In this document: piece by piece, positions 61,331 through 64,000 of the stretch
How positions within the stretch are numbered: position 1 is the first letter of the stretch
Layout of the letters: each line of letters begins with the position of its first letter
Assembly (NCBI GenBank): GCA_020002185.1
Contig: CM034532.1
Span: 26,223,453 to 26,287,452 of the forward strand
Direction of reading: 5' to 3'
Length of the DNA stretch: 64,000 bases
Origin: Paraescarpia echinospica
Taxonomy: Eukaryota; Annelida; Polychaeta; Sabellida; Siboglinidae
The notes under the pieces: generated by a model
What the model was told of the DNA's origin: nothing
The model's input: the letters and a program-made list of their open reading frames with translations, nothing else
The model's database searches: none
Program-made: the position numbers and the translations under genes

Positions 61331-63739
61331 CCAGCGATCGCATTGAGCTGAAGGAACTCAAGACGGTCGCTTGGCAGCATCACGAACAAACCACCGTCGT
61401 CGTCATTGCAAGTAGTCATACGTTTTCATCTTGGCAGTACAGACACGTTTATTGATGACGCGCACACAAATGACATCTGGCTGTGCGCGTATAGTGGCGG
61501 CAGAAACAAACATGCTCAAGGCAGTGGCGAGTGTGTTTGCGTCGTCATGCCTTCGTCGTGTTGCACTGTCGGGTGTGAGGATCGTTCTAGCACACACCCG
61601 CACATATAATTCTACAGAATACCCCAAAGGCATACATCATTTTCAACGAAACAGATGCAAATTATGGCTAAATGCCTTACGAAGAACTAGTTTTTTCTTC
61701 AGGGAAATGGTCTATGGATTCAAGTAGCCCCACTTTTGTACCATCGGTATTTGCATACAAAAACAGCAGAGCAGATGATGGCCATCAGCTTGAAAGACAC
61801 GGACGTGCACATATTTGCATTATAAACAAAAATGTTTATTGCGATATCCGTACTGTGGTGCATGTCATTACGTGACCATAATGCCAATATTCCAAATGTA
61901 TATGACTATTATATGTATATGACTATTATATTAGGATAGGATATTTTCCACATCAATGCATATAACATTAATTGCCAATAATTTATATGTACAACTTTTT
62001 TTTGGAAAAGACATTGATATTTTACTTCAAAAAATCGCCGACACTAATCTAGTTATTATTTATAATCACAACAACTATAATAAATAGGTACATCTAAGAT
62101 ACTTACACAAAGTCCTTCTAATACCATTGTTCTTGATGTGTTTGAATTTGTTAAAATCTTGGCTATCATAATCTGTGGACAAATCTGTGTACAAGATAAA
62201 TTGGTCACTCAAAGCAATATTTTCAACATTATCTTAGATTTAAAAAGTTATATATCTGCTCAATGAGTCCACGACAGGTTTTTTTTTTCCATTTCCCTGC
62301 CTGTGATCATTTATATCCCCTGGCATAGACACCTTCATAAACGGGACTTACAGCGTTTCTTCCGAAAGACACTGGCAACGTATGTTTTTAGGGTACTTTT
62401 CATCTTTGAGAAATATATCTAAAAAACTATTGGACCATTTAAGCAGAATGAGTAAGTGGCAACCATATAACTGGACTGCGTTTGTTCAGCACTTAAATAT
62501 GGCTGTATGAGTATTGTTGTGGTGTATAGAGTATGTCCGAAGACACTCTGTTTTGCAGTTTCCGAAACAAAAAACGGTTGCCCATACATTCGGCAAATTA
62601 ATAATGTAACGGTGGATCTAAGGGAACACTAGAGCTGGCCACTGCTTCAAATCCAGCGACCATTCATTGCCTGATAATGTGTACTGATTTGGTAGTTGCT
62701 CACCGGTACCTAGAAGTAGTTTAGACATATAATAATCACTTTCTGTCGCGAATTCGCTTTCACTCGACGAGGACGCATATACCCATCCAAATACGTCACG
62801 TTTGTTTAAAACATTGATACTGGTCTATAGGGAATTCCTGGCCACACATATAAGTCTTTTGCAACCTTTCAATTATTCAGGTGGACATTTCACCTCACCT
62901 TTCCACAATGCATTGTATGGCTGTGACTGCGGATATAGGGGCTTGCGTTTGAAAATACGATTAAAGCAAACAGCAACATTGGACATATAGCTGGCCGACT
63001 ACCATCATCTTGCTACAGTTTTACAATAGATATTCAGATTGAGGGCAACATACACACACCGACGAAACTTGATTGACGTACGCTGGATGTCCTGTGTGTG
63101 ATCAGTATGGCGCTGACCTGCCGTAAAACGCGTATCACAATACCCATTTCCGTGACCATTACAATGTCCTATTTTTATCTATTTTTATACGTACAACATT
63201 ACAGTACACGTACTAAACAAGGACAATTATAGACAACATAAAGATGATTAGAACAGTGAAATAAAACAAAAAAGCCAACCAGATAACGTCACATCAACAA
63301 TTATTAAAAACTATGTATAGGAAGTTTGATTTGAAAAGTAATGGGGAGTGATTCCAGCTACAAAGACAAACTCGTTTGCCGACGTTAAACTTTTGTTTTA
63401 AGCATGAAAAGCTGTGGAACAGATGAACTGTAATTCCTGGGAATATCTTTAAAACGCAGGGACTAACTAAATATGATGGCAGTTGTGTAGACAGAGCACG
63501 ACACGTAATAGCGGCTGTCATCAATTTAAGTCGATGCGCAACCAGAAGGCAATGCAAATGTTTAAGTAGTGGTAGTGATGTTGACAAACGAAAAGCCTTG
63601 AGAATCACATATGCTAATCAATTATGCACACGTTGGAGTTTAACTAAGTAAGTTTTAGCAATATTGTTTAGCAGTGAGTTAAATAGTCAAGGCTAATATT
63701 AATTGCAGCCAATGATATTGTCTTTGCAACATAGTTAAC
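61331..63739. other. Intergenic
   Basis: No supported gene. A TATATGACTATTA doublet lies at about 61899-61928. The rest is unremarkable AT-rich sequence. Confidence 0.4.
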
Positions 63740-64000
63740 AACAAGATTGTCATCAAAAAAATTTACTCTAGATGGCAGGACAAGGAAGCCTTTTGGCTTA
63801 TCGAGAGTCCAATACTTTTTATCTACGTGTATCCCGCCCTTTTAAGGTATGTGTCGATTTTATTTTTAAACATATTCACGCCACTAGCACTAACACAATC
63901 AGGAGATAATCTGTTCCATTCATTTACAGTCCTTTGTGAGAATGAGAACATTCTTATATATAATCTACACTGCTCCATTACTAATGTAACTTCATGTCCT
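63740..64000 (-). mobile_element. CR1-like LINE 3' end, cut by window edge
   Basis: AACAACAAGATTGTCATC, then GACAAGGAAGCCTTTTGGCT and the following sequence match 40573-40860 almost base for base. It is another antisense copy of the same family, continuing beyond the window. Confidence 0.9.

Overview
This is eukaryotic, animal DNA. Genes are built from short exons separated by GT...AG introns, there are long micro- and minisatellites, and there are several degraded non-LTR retrotransposons. Gene content (membrane mucins with a chitin-binding-like domain, SEA and EGF domains; a TCF21/musculin-type bHLH factor) and the LINE types suggest a marine invertebrate such as a lophotrochozoan or invertebrate chordate. 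I cannot name the species.

Region 1 (1-8.9 kb, + strand) holds the 3' part of a membrane-mucin gene, here 'mucin A'. In order: three small extracellular-domain exons, a Thr-rich mucin exon, a SEA domain split over two exons, an EGF-like domain plus transmembrane helix, and a 280-residue cytoplasmic tail ending in acidic 11-residue repeats. Its 5' exons are not in the window. A one-base deletion relative to its paralogue breaks the SEA frame. Region 2 (8.9-17.5 kb) is gene-poor, with LINE fragments, a 40-bp minisatellite, a 580-bp tandem duplication and a Harbinger-type DNA transposon remnant.

Region 3 (17.6-32 kb, + strand) holds a complete paralogue, 'mucin B'. I joined 14 coding exons by hand into one continuous 706-codon frame: signal peptide, six-cysteine chitin-binding-like domain, several small extracellular modules, Thr-rich mucin segment, SEA domain, stalk, transmembrane helix and a short tail. 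The tail carries three YxxL/I motifs spaced exactly 16 residues apart (ITAM-like). About 4.6 kb of A and B (exons and introns) is nearly identical, while the parts encoding the membrane anchor and cytoplasmic tail are unrelated. The two genes therefore look like a recently homogenised pair sharing an ectodomain but using different tails, and this is the main candidate for an undescribed system.

Region 4 (32-37.5 kb) is repeat-bearing intergenic DNA. Region 5 (37.6-48.2 kb, + strand) is a two-exon bHLH gene of the TCF21/musculin group whose 10-kb intron has taken in a nearly full-length CR1-like LINE (antisense) and a second, degenerate LINE (sense). Region 6 (48.2-64 kb) shows no convincing host gene. 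It holds RTE-like LINE fragments, trinucleotide and other tandem repeats, and a further 3' end of the CR1-like family at the right edge. No rRNA, tRNA or CRISPR array was recognised. All homology statements come from reading the sequence; no alignment or database search was run.
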